Positions 33,771 to 45,115 of a DNA stretch of 64,000 nt are shown here, one piece after another. The notes under the pieces were generated by a model. The model ran no database searches. It saw only the letters and a program-made list of their open reading frames with translations, and was not told the origin of the DNA. The position numbers and the translations under genes were made by a program. This DNA is from Romanomermis culicivorax. Lineage: Eukaryota > Nematoda > Enoplea > Mermithida > Mermithidae. The stretch covers positions 124,001-188,000 of the forward strand of contig CAWUHX010000081.1 in assembly GCA_963922205.1 (NCBI GenBank). Direction: 5' to 3'. The first letter of the stretch is position 1. Each line of letters begins with the position of its first letter.

Positions 33771-34745
33771 GAATTCAATGAACGTGGTCACTTTACACAC
33801 AATTTTATCGCGGGTGTAAACAGGCGTATCTTCGTGATTTTTTCGTGGAAGACGTTTTCGACCGTGGGGAATTCAATGAATCACTTTACTCAAAAATTAT
33901 CTCAGATGTAAACAAATACATTTCTGCGATATTTTGCGAGGTGGCTATGGAGAAATCGACGGATGCAGTCACGTTACACAAAAAATTATCTTGAGTGTAA
34001 ACAAGCCTATTTCAGCTATTTTTTTTGTGGAGGGAGTTCTCAACCGCGGGAATTCAATGGTTATTTCACACGAAAAATTATCCTGCATGTAAAACCCGTG
34101 GTCTTTTTCCAGAAAGGATTTTCGACCACTGGGAACTCAATGGATGCGATCACTTTACACAAAAAAATATCCCGAGTATAAACAAGCGTATTTTTCTGAT
34201 TTTTTGGCGGAAGGGGTTTTTGACCAGGGTTATTCAATGGATGTGGTCACTTTACACAAAAAAATTATCCCAAGTGTAAACTGATGAATTTCCCCGATTT
34301 TTTGTTGGTAGGAGTTTTTGACTACAGAGAATTCAATAGACTCAAACACTTTACATAAAAAATTATCCTTGGTGTAAACAGGCGTGCTTCGGGATTTTTT
34401 GATGGAGGGGATTCTGGACCGGGGGTTATTCAATAAATGCGGTCACCTTACACAAAAAAAATTATTCCGAGTGTAAACAAACGAATTTCCCTAATTTTCT
34501 TGGTGGAAAGAGGCTTTGTGTAAAGTAATCAGACCCATTGAATTATGAACTACGGAGAATTCAATAGTCGCGACCACTTTACACAAAAGATTATCTTAAG
34601 TGTAAACAAATGTATTTCTGCGATTTTTGATGGAAGGGGTTTCTGACCATTGGGAATTCAAGGGACGCAAGGTATTTCTGCGATATTTTGGGTTGAGGGG
34701 TTCTTGTCCATGAGGAATTCAATCGATATGGTCACTTCACACTTT
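33771..34745. repeat. ~97-bp tandem array (about ten units)
   Basis: Units carry GGGGAATTCAATG, then TCACTTTACACAAAAAATTATC and AGTGTAAACA. Unit starts are near 33771, 33869, 33955, 34049, 34135, 34233, 34330, 34427, 34557, 34656 and 34709, mostly 86-100 bases apart with the last unit shortened. Units differ from one another by many substitutions. Confidence 0.88.
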
Positions 34746-34915
34746 CTTTACAACGTGTTCTAAGTATTATGCAGTTTACACATCTTTTACTTCTTCCGAA
34801 AGTAAGAATTCATAGCTTTTTACTCTTTCTTTGATGTGAAGATGGCCAAATTTAAAACTTCAGTGTGCTTCTATGACGGCTTTCATGCATGGTTGAGGCC
34901 CACTGAAAAAAGGTG

Positions 34916-36262
34916 GACTAGTTTAATAGAAATGCCCTGATGGGGCAGAAAAAAGAAGAATATACTTGCTTGGATAGTCACCAAGCTTGAAAAAGGAGCG
35001 GACTAGATTTCTGAGAGCTTGGGTTAAAGTTGGAAAAAATTCACTTTTCTAGTATTGGATTTTCATTCTTTCTCATTAAAAAATTTTCGATGTCTGTGAA
35101 AAAGTATATTCTGCAGCTGAGTGCATCAACACACTTTCTAACCAAACATGTGCATCTCTGAAATGTTAAGGAGGGCACTTGGGTGGACCCTGGTTCATTC
35201 AAAAATAGTTGGCCAAAAAATTTTTTTCATACAAAATTTTCTACTTTCAAAACTCTTGAGGTAGTTTGCACCCCCATGTTTGAACTTTTTCATTAAATTT
35301 AGTGTTAATAAAACAGTAATCAAGTGTGGAAAAGTGACAAATAAAATCTCACTCAGTTTTTTTTAGAAGAATCTACAGCACAAATTCTACTTAGAACTAA
35401 TTTGATTGTGCAGGATCTATTTAATTCAGTCATTTTATCTAACATATGGTATAGAATTCACTATTTTTTATATAACACATGGTATAAAATTTACTGATTA
35501 AAAGTTGTAAACAAACTCATTCTCTCAATATAGGCACTCGAAATCAAGTTATCACAAGTTTTTTTTAAATATTCAACAAAATAGCAATTTATAGTTTTTG
35601 GATTTAAACTGAAAGTTGCACAAAGAGTACTTTTTGCAGGATTGCAGACGGGAAGCAATTTCGTCCACCCCGATCGCTCTCATCCTGCTTTCAAAACAGT
35701 GGTACTGTTGCCATGGGAGTGTGAGTAGAGTGGGGGAGACGCGGGAACCGAATTTGGTGCACATATCTGATATAGGCATGGCTGAATCAGAAGCTTTTTA
35801 ATGGCATTTTTGTATTCTTTACCCTGTTGCCCTATTTGCGTGTGGTGTCCAATGACTGCAACTAAGGCTCAGTTGCACTACAGCAGTCTAAGCTCGAGCT
35901 CAATAATCTCGAACAAAAAGGCGACTCGGTTTTATCTCAAGTTTGATTATATACAGTATAATGTCAGTGTCATCAGGATTATAACGAACTGAATGTCGAG
36001 ATTATCCCCAGCCCGAGCTCGTTGCACAATTATCTTTGAACAATAGAGCAAGATGCAATATGCTGCAGAATATACTTTTTCACAGGCATGGAAAATTTTT
36101 TAATGAGAAAGAATGAAAATCCAATATTAGAAAAGTGAATTTTTTCCAACTTCAACCCAAGTTCTCAAAAATCTAGTCTGCCCCTTTTTCAAGCTTTTTC
36201 GAGCAAGCAAGTATACTCTTCTTTTTTTCTGCCCCATCGAAGCATTTTCTAATAAACTAGTC
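34916..36262. mobile_element. 1,347-bp element with ~200-bp inverted termini
   Basis: Starts GACTAGTTTAATAGAAATGC; ends with the complement of GACTAGTTTATTAGAAAATGC. Inverted similarity runs about 200 bases inward (34916-35130 with 36050-36262), including GGGGCAGAAAAAAGAAGAAT. The interior 35.13-36.05 kb has no convincing gene. No clear target duplication. Confidence 0.8.
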
Positions 36263-36459
36263 TATTAGAAAATATATTTATTAAAAAATACACCTTTTGT
36301 CTTATTGTAGCTATGTATGCGAGTTTTGATTTTCAGACGAAATGAACATCATTTTCGTTTCCAGCGCATCAAGTAAGATCAATCATGTGTTTCTCAGGTA
36401 GGGTTAATTTTTTACTTATCACAACCAAGTTGAATCTTCTCAGAAATCGGGTCTTAAGA

Positions 36460-36810
36460 TGTGTAACGGAGTGTTTTGACCTTCAGTACCAGTCAGAAAT
36501 AACCGTCGTTTTCTCGCGAACCGTTCGCGAAAATTTTTTGCTGTTGGCAAATTTTCGCGTTATGGGTAAAATTTATGACCGCAAAGCGTTGCCCAATTGT
36601 TCAGAAAATCTAAAAAAAGCCGCCATGCATTATAATAAGTAATTACGAACAAATACTGTGCCTTACAGACACAGTTTTTTTTATATTATCGGATAACAGA
36701 AAACTATGACAGTTCAAAAAGTCTACGTTTTGTGTATTCGCGAAAACTTTTGCTTTTTTAGCTGTTCGCGAACAAAAAGGAATGTTACTTCTGACCGGTA
36801 CTGTACCAAT
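36460..36810. repeat. Inverted repeat rich in TTCGCGAA
   Basis: 36460-36560 (AGTACCAGTCAGAAATAACC, CGCGAACCGTTCGCGAAAA) pairs with the complement of 36735-36810 (TTCGCGAACAAAAAGGAATG, CTTCTGACCGGTACTG). A small foldback element or MITE is likely. 36.8-37.99 kb beyond it shows no supported gene. Confidence 0.6.
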
Positions 36811-37993
36811 GTTTTTTTGTACTCGGTCCATTTGTACTGGTACAAACGACCTCTCAAAAACCGTTTGTACTCCAAAATTTTCGAAAATTTCCTGAAAAAA
36901 ACACTCATTGTAATTAAATGCAACAAACATGATGTGAAATATGAATATGTTGGCCATTTTCACGAGACTACAAATGCACACACATAAAACAGTTGATCAT
37001 GTGGTACAGACATACTCCACTAAGCTTTTATTATTATGCCATAGCTGCTAGTTTGTCGTTATCGATGCGGACCGTTGATACTGAATACTGACGGCTGTTG
37101 AGTGGCGAAAAATTTTTTGTGCCAAAATTTTCTTTCGTACTCTGGACCGTTTCGTTTGCAAAGTACAAAAAAAACTCTGTACTGTACACTATGACAACAA
37201 TTGACCTACCTGTTATGTCTGCCAGATAATGTGTGCTACCATAGGAAGGTTGGAAGCATCGGTAAAATTCTTTGGTTAGGTGTGACATAAGCACATGACC
37301 TGTCAATTTCTCGGTCTACAAAGTGTTCTTGACCCGCCCAGTGAGGGCGGTTGAGCCCCATTCAAACTCGTTAGCGGCGATTAGGATTCCTTAGCGGAAT
37401 TCGTATTGGATAAAGTGTTTCGATATTTTTTGCATATTCATGTAGGTCGTCAGCGTAGCATAGTGCCATGAAAATATTTGCATGGACTCTGCTGACATAC
37501 TCAGGAATCGAGTTGCCGTTAAGGATTCCTAATCTACTAGGAGTATAGACGGGGCTTTCGTTCCGCTTGGTATTGTAAGTATAAAAAACCGTGAAACTCA
37601 TTTTCGAATGTCTCGAACATTTTCTCAAATTAATTTTGCCCTAAATATAGAAAGTTGTGATTAAAATTCCCAGCTCCAAAGCCAAAAAACGTAACGATTA
37701 CATATTCAAAATGTTTCTGAGAATTAGCCAATCTGTGTGTGCGCTTTAGAAATTACCGTTTTCGCCTTAGAGCGCAGACAGTGCGAAACGGACAAGAATT
37801 TTTGATTTCAAAATCTTGGAAAACCTCTAGTTTAAAAAAACAATGAGAACAATAATGTATCCAAATTCATGTAAAATCATCAAACAGCAACATATTCCAT
37901 TAGTATATATACGTGATGCATGCTCAAAATTCAATAGGAATCAAATTATTTGACTAGAATAAAAATAATTGAAATAAAACGCGAAATCAGTCA

Positions 37994-38204
37994 TCAGTCG
38001 TTTTTCGAATGTTCAATAAAGCGAATAACGCAAAATGGCAGAATAAATGCGGTAAAAAATGGTAAAGAAAAATTGTATATGAAACAACAAGCGTAGAATA
38101 AGTATAGATTTTTGACGTTATCCAACAAATGGCTCGAAATCATGGATAAAACGAGATTTAATGAAGACAATAAGAGACGATTGGACGGTTTGATATCGTG
38201 ATTT
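37994..38204 (-). CDS. G6PC: G6PC exon 6 (stop)
   Basis: Acceptor TTTTTCCAG. Encodes KNHDIKPSNRLLLSSLNLVL then two membrane segments ending ILPFCVIRFIEHSKND; stop TGA at 37994-37996 (minus strand). Confidence 0.9.
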
Positions 38205-41200
38205 CTGGAAAAATGTTGAAAAATGAAGTATTTTGAGCAAATCAGCAGAGCTTTCACGGAAATAATCGATCTTCAATAATCGTTTGCAGTAGCGATAGGC
38301 CGAGAAACCCATATATTATGAGATGAACTAGCAGCGAAAGCTGATGGGAATTTTTTTTACTCTCATGGTACATGTATAGTTGGGAGTTGAGGTAACTCCC
38401 GCCGGAACCAGTACCAACCCCAACCTCCCCAAACTTGAAAAAATGGGTTCGAAAATTTTGGAGAATTTTCGACTTTTCGGTTTCATTTTTGACTCCCCCT
38501 ATGGATTTAGGAAAATTTGGATGCCCCAACCCACGATCGAACATTGAATTTGCTCCCCAACCGACCTGAGACTTCACAGATATGCTTAAAAAATACCGTC
38601 TATGGCGCCCATTCGACAGGCTCACTTTTTATCACATTTGCAAAGTAGGCAAATAATGAAATCAAGTTAAAAGTAAAAAGTCTTGGTACTTCATTCCGTA
38701 GTAATTCCGAGAATCGGCCGCCAATCCTAGACCCAACAGAGCACCCAAATCGCGGTAAAAAGCCGTAAACGGCGTAGTCGATACATGTATCCAAGCTTTA
38801 TTTTTACAATATTTGACGGCCAAAGCTATCGACCAATTTAAATCATGTCGAGAGAAATAAGCCACTAATAGGACGATGGAGGCCAAAAAAGCTAAAACGC
38901 AAACGGCGACGAATAATTCCGCAAAATTGACGACTTTGCAGTGTTTGAAAATTATACGGCCGAGGATAAGGCCTAAATAGTGGAGCGAATTGATTAAAAG
39001 TCGTGATTAACAAATAATTACAAGAACATTAGGACTGAACTTGTTAGACAAGTTTTCGTCAGTGTCAGTGTTTCCAATTTTTGATCTAGAAGATACAACG
39101 CTTGTATATATAACTGCTGAATTCGTAAAATCCGTTTACAAGCAATAAGTTTCATCACAATTCATTCTGAATTTCTCAAAACATGCATCATCAGTTAAAT
39201 AGTCCGAAATTTTCCAATTCGTTAGTTAATGCAAGAAATTTAAAATATTAGCTGCAAAAGTCAGTGAAAGTCTAGAGGCGAGCCTTTTCTGCTAGAAAGT
39301 AGATGTGCAGCTATTTTGGATCAAACGATTCTATCCTCAAAATTTCGCATCAAATTTCACCGATTAAATTTGAAATTTTGACTTGAAAATTTTTGACATT
39401 TTCTAAATTTTCAAAATGGTCTGTCGTTTTGAGATTATTGTATGCCTTTCCAAACAGTATTGCTTCATTTTCATAGTCTTTAAATCGAAAGAGATTTTGG
39501 AACTTTTTTTGTTTGACGCACTATTACGAAAAATTTTGAATGCAAGGTAATTTGGCCTGAGTTATCAAATTCAAATTACCACCCACTAGTGATGTTTGTC
39601 GGATATCCGGACTGATATCCAGATCCAAACTTTTTATGGAAAACTTTTAGCACAAATGACGAATAAAAATAGGAAGTCAGAGCACTAAATAGCTTCGTTG
39701 AACAGGCGATAGTGAAATCCAATCAAACTAATTTTTAGATGACATAAATGTGAAGTGATCAAGCAAAAAAGTTGAGAGCTAAAGATAAACATGTTATGCT
39801 ATTACTGACAAACTTGCAGTTTTTCTGTCTTTATTTTCGGTTTACCCTATCCTGTGGTTGATATCTTCTGCTTGTTTTTTAGATTTTTATTCTGATTTCT
39901 TTTATCTGACTGCGTTAAAAGTACCGTTTCTTATGTTATATTAATTACTCAAAGAATTAATAGTAGTGAATTTTTTTCAATGTCGTCTTCGTGGACATTT
40001 ATGCAATCTCACTCGAGGAACAGTTTATGTACGTAATAAATTTTCAGCACATTCAGCTCAAAACATAAATAATTTCCTATTATATTGTCTCTTATAATTC
40101 TTGGACTAACAATAACAAACTAAGATGAAAAAAAGATCAATGATTTCAAGTTTGTCCATCACATTATAGAAATTTCTTCTATAATTTACTCTGTTTACCT
40201 CGGCAGATTTTTGTAAACTTTGTGTAACTATATTCTTTCCTTTTCTAATCAATATTTTTTTCATCGATCTAACCACGGCACGTACCTTGAAATTTATAAA
40301 TTAATTTTTCTACCATCGCATGGGCGCCAAAGTAAATTACAAGGCGGTAAGTTACGACGGCCGCCAAGTTGCGATACAATCGACTGAACGTACCAAACAC
40401 AAGCACAATTCTTTCTTATTTACACTTGTAGTTTTTTGAGCAATTTTTGAGCTTTGAACTTTTTCCGTAAATGTGGAAGAAAATATCGGCCGTCAATAAC
40501 AAAATTGCTTCTTCTGGTGCATTTTAGGAAGTCAAAATCTTTAAATTTTACGGCGCTGTGCGCTGCTTTTAGATATATTTATCATTGTCAATTTGACTTT
40601 GGCTGGAACGAGGCTCCCCGCAAGGCAAGTACCGTTTCTCAATAACTAACACAATCACAACCAATATTGTCCAATAATCATTGATATTCAACGTTCAGTT
40701 TTTGAATCTAACTTTTCTCATGATTTTATTTTCATTTTGTTCCCACTTGATGATTGTTAAAGTAAGGCAATTTGAAACATACAAATGTTTGATATAATCA
40801 TCAGTGATGACTTTAAAAAATATTTTACGAGCTTAGTTTTCATAAAATTTAAAAACAGTGAACACAAGCCGATTTTGTCATACAAATATGACCAGATGTC
40901 CGGATATCCGATATCTCTAAAAATCCGTATATCCGGATGTCAAAAAATATCTAAGGAATCTCATCTCACCTACAACAATGCCAAGCACAAGTTGGTGCGG
41001 GAAATGAGCAGCAACGTATAACCGAGATAGAGCAATGAAAAATAAAACTGAGGCATAAGCCATCCAATAAAATATCTTTGACGTTGAATTCATTCTGCAA
41101 TGAATTTTTATTTGAAAAAGTTTGATCTCCAGGTTATCAGACTCACTTTCTAGTGAAATTCATAAGAAATACGTACCAAACACAAGCAGTGACCATTGCG

Positions 41201-42297
41201 TGACCACTCGGAGATCCTAAAAACGATCATGAATCGCTTCAATTGATTAAAATACAATAAAGATCGAGAAGTTCCTCAGGCTCACACTTACCCGGCCCTG
41301 TTTCACAAGTATGCTCGAATTGATCCAATTTTGGCGTCGTCGTATTACTGTAATATTCCGAATTATGGATCCACCAATACGGCCTGTCGGACATTAATAC
41401 CCTAGAAATGCACGTGTAAATGTAGAAATTTCGTATGGTAGAATGAACAAAGCATTGGCAGGTATTTCATAAACTGCACTTGAAAAAATAATCGAAAATT
41501 TCAGTCACACATGAGCACTGCAGGATATGATACTATGTTTTTCTCTAAAATTTCAATTTTGACCGTTTTCAACCAAATTTCGTTATTTTTCGAAATACCG
41601 AATGTCCTACGATAAAAAAATTTCCGAACGAAACTTCGTTATAGTCGAACGTCTATAATTCTAGAATATACACATAATTTTTTCTTGGTATAACAAAAGG
41701 AAAAGTTGCATACTCTGGATGGAAGAATAAAAACTTCCAATACCAAATCCTCCATCGGTTTCAGTATTTTCACTTGTGTCAGGATATTTCATTCCAAGCC
41801 AACATAATCCATTGTCTTTTAAGAACCATATGAAATACGGAAAAAAGAAATTGTGTAATAATAATTTTCTAATTTGCATAAGAACCAACAAGTAAGATAA
41901 TTTAGACGGAAATCATGACTTTAGCAGCGTATTTCAGGATTTCGAAAAAAATTGAAAAATAATCCTTTTTTGGAATTTTCGCATGAAAATTTTGAAATTT
42001 GGCTTGTTACTGTGAAAAATTTTCGATGATCAAGGGAGTGAAAAAAATTAAAGTCTACCATTTAAAAGTCATATTCAAAAATTCGCTGACCGCTCCGGCA
42101 ATGAAGAATTCTTGCGCCGTATGTTTGCTGAGAGGAAAAATGAAAGGGAAATAAAACGTGAACACCATTTTAGGATCGCCGAATTTCGTAATCAATTGCC
42201 AAAACTTGTCGACCCAACTGACGCCTAATATGGGAAATTTCTGTAAATATATAATAACGCCAACGCCCCAGTGATTGAGGCCGCTTTCGAGGAGCAT
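37994..42297 (-). CDS. G6PC: Glucose-6-phosphatase catalytic subunit, 6 exons
   Basis: Minus-strand exons 42297-42059, 41401-41292, 41216-41147, 41094-40970, 38972-38690 and 38204-37994 join in phase to 345 residues (human G6PC1: 357). The enzyme hydrolyses glucose-6-phosphate to glucose and phosphate in the ER membrane, the last step of gluconeogenesis and glycogenolysis. The phosphatase signature is complete: K79-x6-R86-P87 (KWVLMSDRP), PSGH with H122 at 119-122, and R164 with H170 in SRLYVAAHFPHQ. The conserved WIHVSTTPFTAFYRDLGALL with GLGLAADS block is in exon 5. Several hydrophobic segments fit a multi-pass protein. The C-terminus SKND is not a canonical KKXX ER-retention signal. Intron 3 is only 52 bases; intron 4 is 1,997 bases. 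Confidence 0.95.
38385..38575. repeat. Family L G/C-run repeat fragment in G6PC intron 5
   Basis: Contains CAACCTCCCCAAACTTG, TTCGACTTTTCGG and GCCCCAACCCACGATCG, similar in layout to the 16925-17260 and 44868-45115 copies. It makes up much of the 485-base intron. Confidence 0.5.
38690..38972 (-). CDS. G6PC: G6PC exon 5
   Basis: Acceptor CTATTTAG, donor ATGAA|GTACCA. Encodes GLILGRIIFKHCKVVNFAEL, a membrane helix, then the strongly conserved WIHVSTTPFTAFYRDLGALL. Frames extending past the donor end soon after, consistent with intron. Confidence 0.94.
39585..40935. mobile_element. Possible TIR element in G6PC intron 4
   Basis: Left TAGTGATGTTTGTCGGATAT followed by CCGGA, and right CCGGATATCCGATATCTCTA, are imperfect inverted repeats and resemble the termini of family G (TAGAGATGTATCGGGTA). 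A family A fragment (40440-40565, with GTAAATGTGGAAGAAAA and GGCGCTGTGCGC) lies inside. No clean target duplication was found, so limits are tentative. Confidence 0.4.
40970..41094 (-). CDS. G6PC: G6PC exon 4
   Basis: Acceptor CATTGCAG, donor GTAG|GTGAGA. Encodes a hydrophobic helix then ALSRLYVAAHFPHQLVLGIV, the nucleophile histidine region (Arg164, His170). Confidence 0.95.
41147..41216 (-). CDS. G6PC: G6PC exon 3
   Basis: Acceptor TTTTTAG, donor AA|GTGAGT. Encodes GSPSGHAMVTACVWYVFLMN, with the catalytic His of PSGH. A nearer GT (in GGTACGT) would create a stop after joining, so the later donor was chosen. Confidence 0.93.
41292..41401 (-). CDS. G6PC: G6PC exon 2
   Basis: Acceptor TTTCTAG, donor CCGG|GTAAGT. 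Encodes VLMSDRPYWWIHNSEYYSNT and FEHTCETGPG, including the active-site Arg-Pro and the conserved PYWW. Confidence 0.95.
42059..42297 (-). CDS. G6PC: G6PC exon 1
   Basis: Encodes residues 1-79 and two bases of codon 80. Starts MLLESGLNHWGVGVIIYLQ, aligned in length with the family start; ends with FLNMTFK, the lysine of the phosphatase motif. Donor TG|GTAGAC. Confidence 0.92.
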
Positions 42298-42559
42298 AAC
42301 TTTTGATTGATTGAAACTAAATAAATTACAAAAAGATCTGAAAAGTAGAAAGTAGCATAAAACAAACTTATTTTAACACTAAATAACGAAATTTTCAAAA
42401 GAGTTGAGACTGTGGAAATCTCAATGATGCCACGCAAATTTTTTCACGAACATTAATTTTGAGCATTTTCGTATCCTAAAAGTTCATTCCACGCCACGGA
42501 ATCCGAGAAGGACACTAGATTTTTTCATTTTCACTCCATAAATCTTTATTTTTCACTCC

Positions 42560-43020
42560 ATAAGTCAAGTTCTGCGATACAATATTGAGGATGTCGACGA
42601 AAAAACAAGTTTAAATCACACATGCGATTCCAAGATTTCACACGCGAGAAATCACGTTGCAAATCGATTTAAAAAAATGATTCAAGTGCATATTGATATC
42701 AAAAATCATCTCAATACCAAAAAAATAAATCACCTTGTTAATTTAACCTAAATTTTAAAAAAGACATCACGTTACATCTTGATTCCAACAAAAGAAATCG
42801 TGCGCAGTTTGATTTCACAAAAAGCAGTCAAGGTGCACTTGATTTCTTCTCTTGAAATCGAGATACAACTCGATAATTTTTTTAATCATGATGCAGCTAG
42901 ACTTTTTTAGAATCAAGATATAGTTTGATTTTCGTTCTTTTCTCAAAATCAATATTCACTCGATTTTTTTTTGATCAAGATGCACTTGATATTGTTAATC
43001 AAGTTTCAACCTAGTTTCCC
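42560..43020. repeat. Degenerate repeat of AATCAAGATGCACTTGAT-type units
   Basis: Variants of AATCAAG(A)TGCACTTGATT recur about every 40-50 bases, often in both orientations (TTGATTTC, GAAATCAA). It lies 0.3-0.7 kb upstream of the G6PC start codon. The unit is too diverged to define exactly by eye. Confidence 0.5.
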
Positions 43021-43656
43021 GTGTGTGAAATTTTGAAATAGCATGTCTGATTTTATCTTTATTTTTTCTCCGACTCGATATCTTAAATATTTCGATGCAA
43101 AACTATGGAGTGCGTCTTTTGGTGATTAATCGGGAATTTTACATGTTTTCCAAATCTCGCACTAGTTTTTCAAGGTACGGCGACGAAATCAAGTGATTCT
43201 TCCCGGATTCCGTATTACCTTTTTATTAGCCTCCCTGAAATTTAACAAATAACCCGCATTGGGGAATGAACTTGCATTGTGAGTGAAAATACATACTGTC
43301 AATAAAGTGTCATTCCTGAACATAACACAAAAAGGTTCATTAATAACACACATTTTGTTGTCTGTCTTGACTTATACTTGTATGCCTCATTCAATTCCGT
43401 AGGCAGTAATGTTGAACTTTTCCCTACCTCGACAGTGTTCCAATAGTTTTATTGCAGATTTTTCTTACGCTTCAGTTAGAGGCCTCCAGTCTTCTCTATT
43501 GGTTCGGTTAGGCGGTCCAGAGGCATTTTCGCTTGCACTACTTTCACACGACCAAACCTCATAGGTGCACAAGGTCTAAGTTTTAGATGAAGGATAAATT
43601 CCAAAACCATGATATAGGAATTTTTTTGAAAATCAAAACCGTGATTTTATTTTTTC

Positions 43657-43857
43657 TTGTTTGTCACGCCCTTACTGATTCTTCTTGTTTGGCAACAATT
43701 CAAAGTTTGCAAATATGCCAAAGCCTGGGTTGCTGCCAATCATTTGCCTACTGAGGACCCAGTTCAGCAAAAAAAGAAAATCAGAGATGAAGAAAAATTA
43801 GACGATGAAGTTAAACAAACTGTTTTCGTCTACTTGCCTACCAGTGCTACATTTTAA
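43657..43857 (+). CDS. Small unrecognised open frame
   Basis: 66 codons: a hydrophobic start (FVTPLLILLVWQQ) then a charged tail (QQKKKIRDEEKLDDEVKQ). Codon choice looks more protein-like than the surroundings and AATAAA follows near 43950. It could be a small membrane protein, a last exon or a processed fragment. I do not recognise it. Confidence 0.22.
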   Translation: MFVTPLLILLVWQQFKVCKYAKAWVAANHLPTEDPVQQKKKIRDEEKLDDEVKQTVFVYLPTSATF

Positions 43858-44023
43858 CAAAAGTCTGCTTTTGATATTTCTTATTGTCATAATGCAACCA
43901 TATTAAAACTTATAACTCAGTGCTTCATGCTCGGAATTTTTATGTATTAAATAAAAGGTGTAGACATCCAAATAATAAATAGCTCATGTTTTGAATGTTC
44001 GTGCATTTATCCACGAGTCAGAT

Positions 44024-44346
44024 AGCATATTTTAAAAATATCGGGTCCGAGTCTAGGTTCGGGTCCAAAATTTCAAGATTATCGGGTTCGGGTCTAACAA
44101 AATGGTCGGGTAATTTCGGGTCTTGTTTGGAGTCCGAGTATACCTGATACATCTCTAGTATCGTGTAGCATATTTTGAAAATATCGGGTCTATTTCCGGT
44201 CCAAACTTTTAATAATATCGGGTTCGAGTCCGGTTCCGGGTCCAAAATTTAAAGAGTATTGGGTCCAGTTAAGAGTCCGGGTTCAATAAAATGGTCGGGT
44301 AATTTCGGATCTTGTTTCGGGTCCGGGTACCCGATACATCTCTATA
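44024..44346. mobile_element. Family G elements, two adjacent copies
   Basis: Two runs of ATATCGGGTC/GGTCGGGTAATTTCGGG phrases, each ending in ATACATCTCTA (about 44158 and 44346). The ending is the complement of TAGAGATGTAT, the terminus of the clean copy at 53008. Left ends have decayed. Confidence 0.65.
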
Positions 44347-44349
44347 ATT

Positions 44350-44870
44350 GAATAGTAAATAACTGATCTATAAATTATTCAGACAATTCATCACTGTTTT
44401 TAGGTAATTGAATCATAAATACCTGGTCTTTAGAATAATCAAATAAAAAATCAATGGTCTGTAAGCAGACTACCCCATAGGGAGGGGTATGAGGGGGGTA
44501 TTACCCCTACTTAAAGTCCTAAAAAATGATCACTGGTTGCCTAATTTTGAGAAAAAATGATATGTTTAGTGGACATTTAGCTACACTGACCCCGCAAATT
44601 TTCAACTTTACCCCCTACCTGAAAAATTTGACCTTGGGGAACTCTGTCTGTAAGTACCTAAACCGTAAATACCTGGTCTACAAAATACTCAGAATAGTAA
44701 ACCACTGGTGTGTAGATACTTCATCCTCTTCAAAATGCTCATGTAATAAATCACCAGAATAATCTGATGTGCCTAAATAGTAAGTTCCTGGCCTGTAGGT
44801 ACCGAATAGTGAATACTTGGTCTTCAGAATGCTCAGATAGTAAATCCATGGGATAGATCTCAGCCCGGAG
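44350..44870. repeat. Degenerate AATAGTAAATACCTGGTCT repeat
   Basis: AGTAAATACCTGGTCTACA-like units recur near 44350, 44405, 44660, 44690, 44775, 44805 and 44840, each followed by a variant of AATACTCAG. A block with CCCC/GGGG runs (44465-44640) interrupts the array. Confidence 0.6.
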
Positions 44871-45115
44871 ATAATCCCGGGGCATACCAGTTGGAGGGGG
44901 TAAACCCAAAATTTTGGGGTGGGTGGGGGTCCCAAGATTTCCAAAATTTTTGGGGGGGAGGTCGAAAAAATTCCAAAAAGCTACTTTTTCCCCAATTTTT
45001 TCGAGTTTGTGGTGGGGGTGGGTATAGGGTTGACAAAGTTACGGGGGATTCCAATATTTGGGTATAGGTTTCGACCAAGTTGGGGTCCCCCAAACCCCCA
45101 CCAATTACAGGTATG
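44868..45115. repeat. Family L G/C-run repeat
   Basis: Forward copy of the segment at 16925-17260: GGGGGTAAACCCAAAATTTT, GGGGGGGAGGTCGAAAAAAT and GGTGGGGGTGGGTATAGGG. Non-coding. 45.12-45.83 kb beyond it has no recognised feature. Confidence 0.6.

Larger units (their letters stand above)
33257..36290. mobile_element. 3,034-bp insertion with a 15-bp target duplication
   Basis: CACCTTTTGTCTTAT occurs at 33242-33256 and again at 36291-36305, exactly where the two halves of the right arm must be joined. A duplication of this length and an A-rich right end (TTATTAAAAAATA) resemble target-primed retroposition rather than cut-and-paste. The insert begins AGGTGGCGCGATAGCGTCAG, contains a ~97-bp tandem array and an inverted-repeat element, and has no long open frame. 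Confidence 0.8.
30150..36440. mobile_element. Large inverted-repeat element (~1.1-kb arms), right arm split by an insertion
   Basis: The left arm (about 30150-31260) is the complement of 32590-33256 followed by 36306-36440. Matching blocks include AGTAAAAAATTAACCCTACC (left 30181) and its complement near 36395, CAATCGATGGGCCACAATTTACTG (30391) with 33114-33140, and TCTACCATTAAAGCTCAGAAGC (30515) with about 33000. The arms are clearly diverged, so it is old. The central 1.3 kb (31.26-32.59 kb) contains open frames 31457-31696 and 31951-32142 that I do not recognise; they could be remnants of its transposase. Confidence 0.8.

Noticed and set aside
37371-37628. Minus-strand frame containing YADD as reverse transcriptase
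   Set aside because: Only 85 codons, with no other reverse transcriptase block upstream or downstream; the four-residue match is likely chance.
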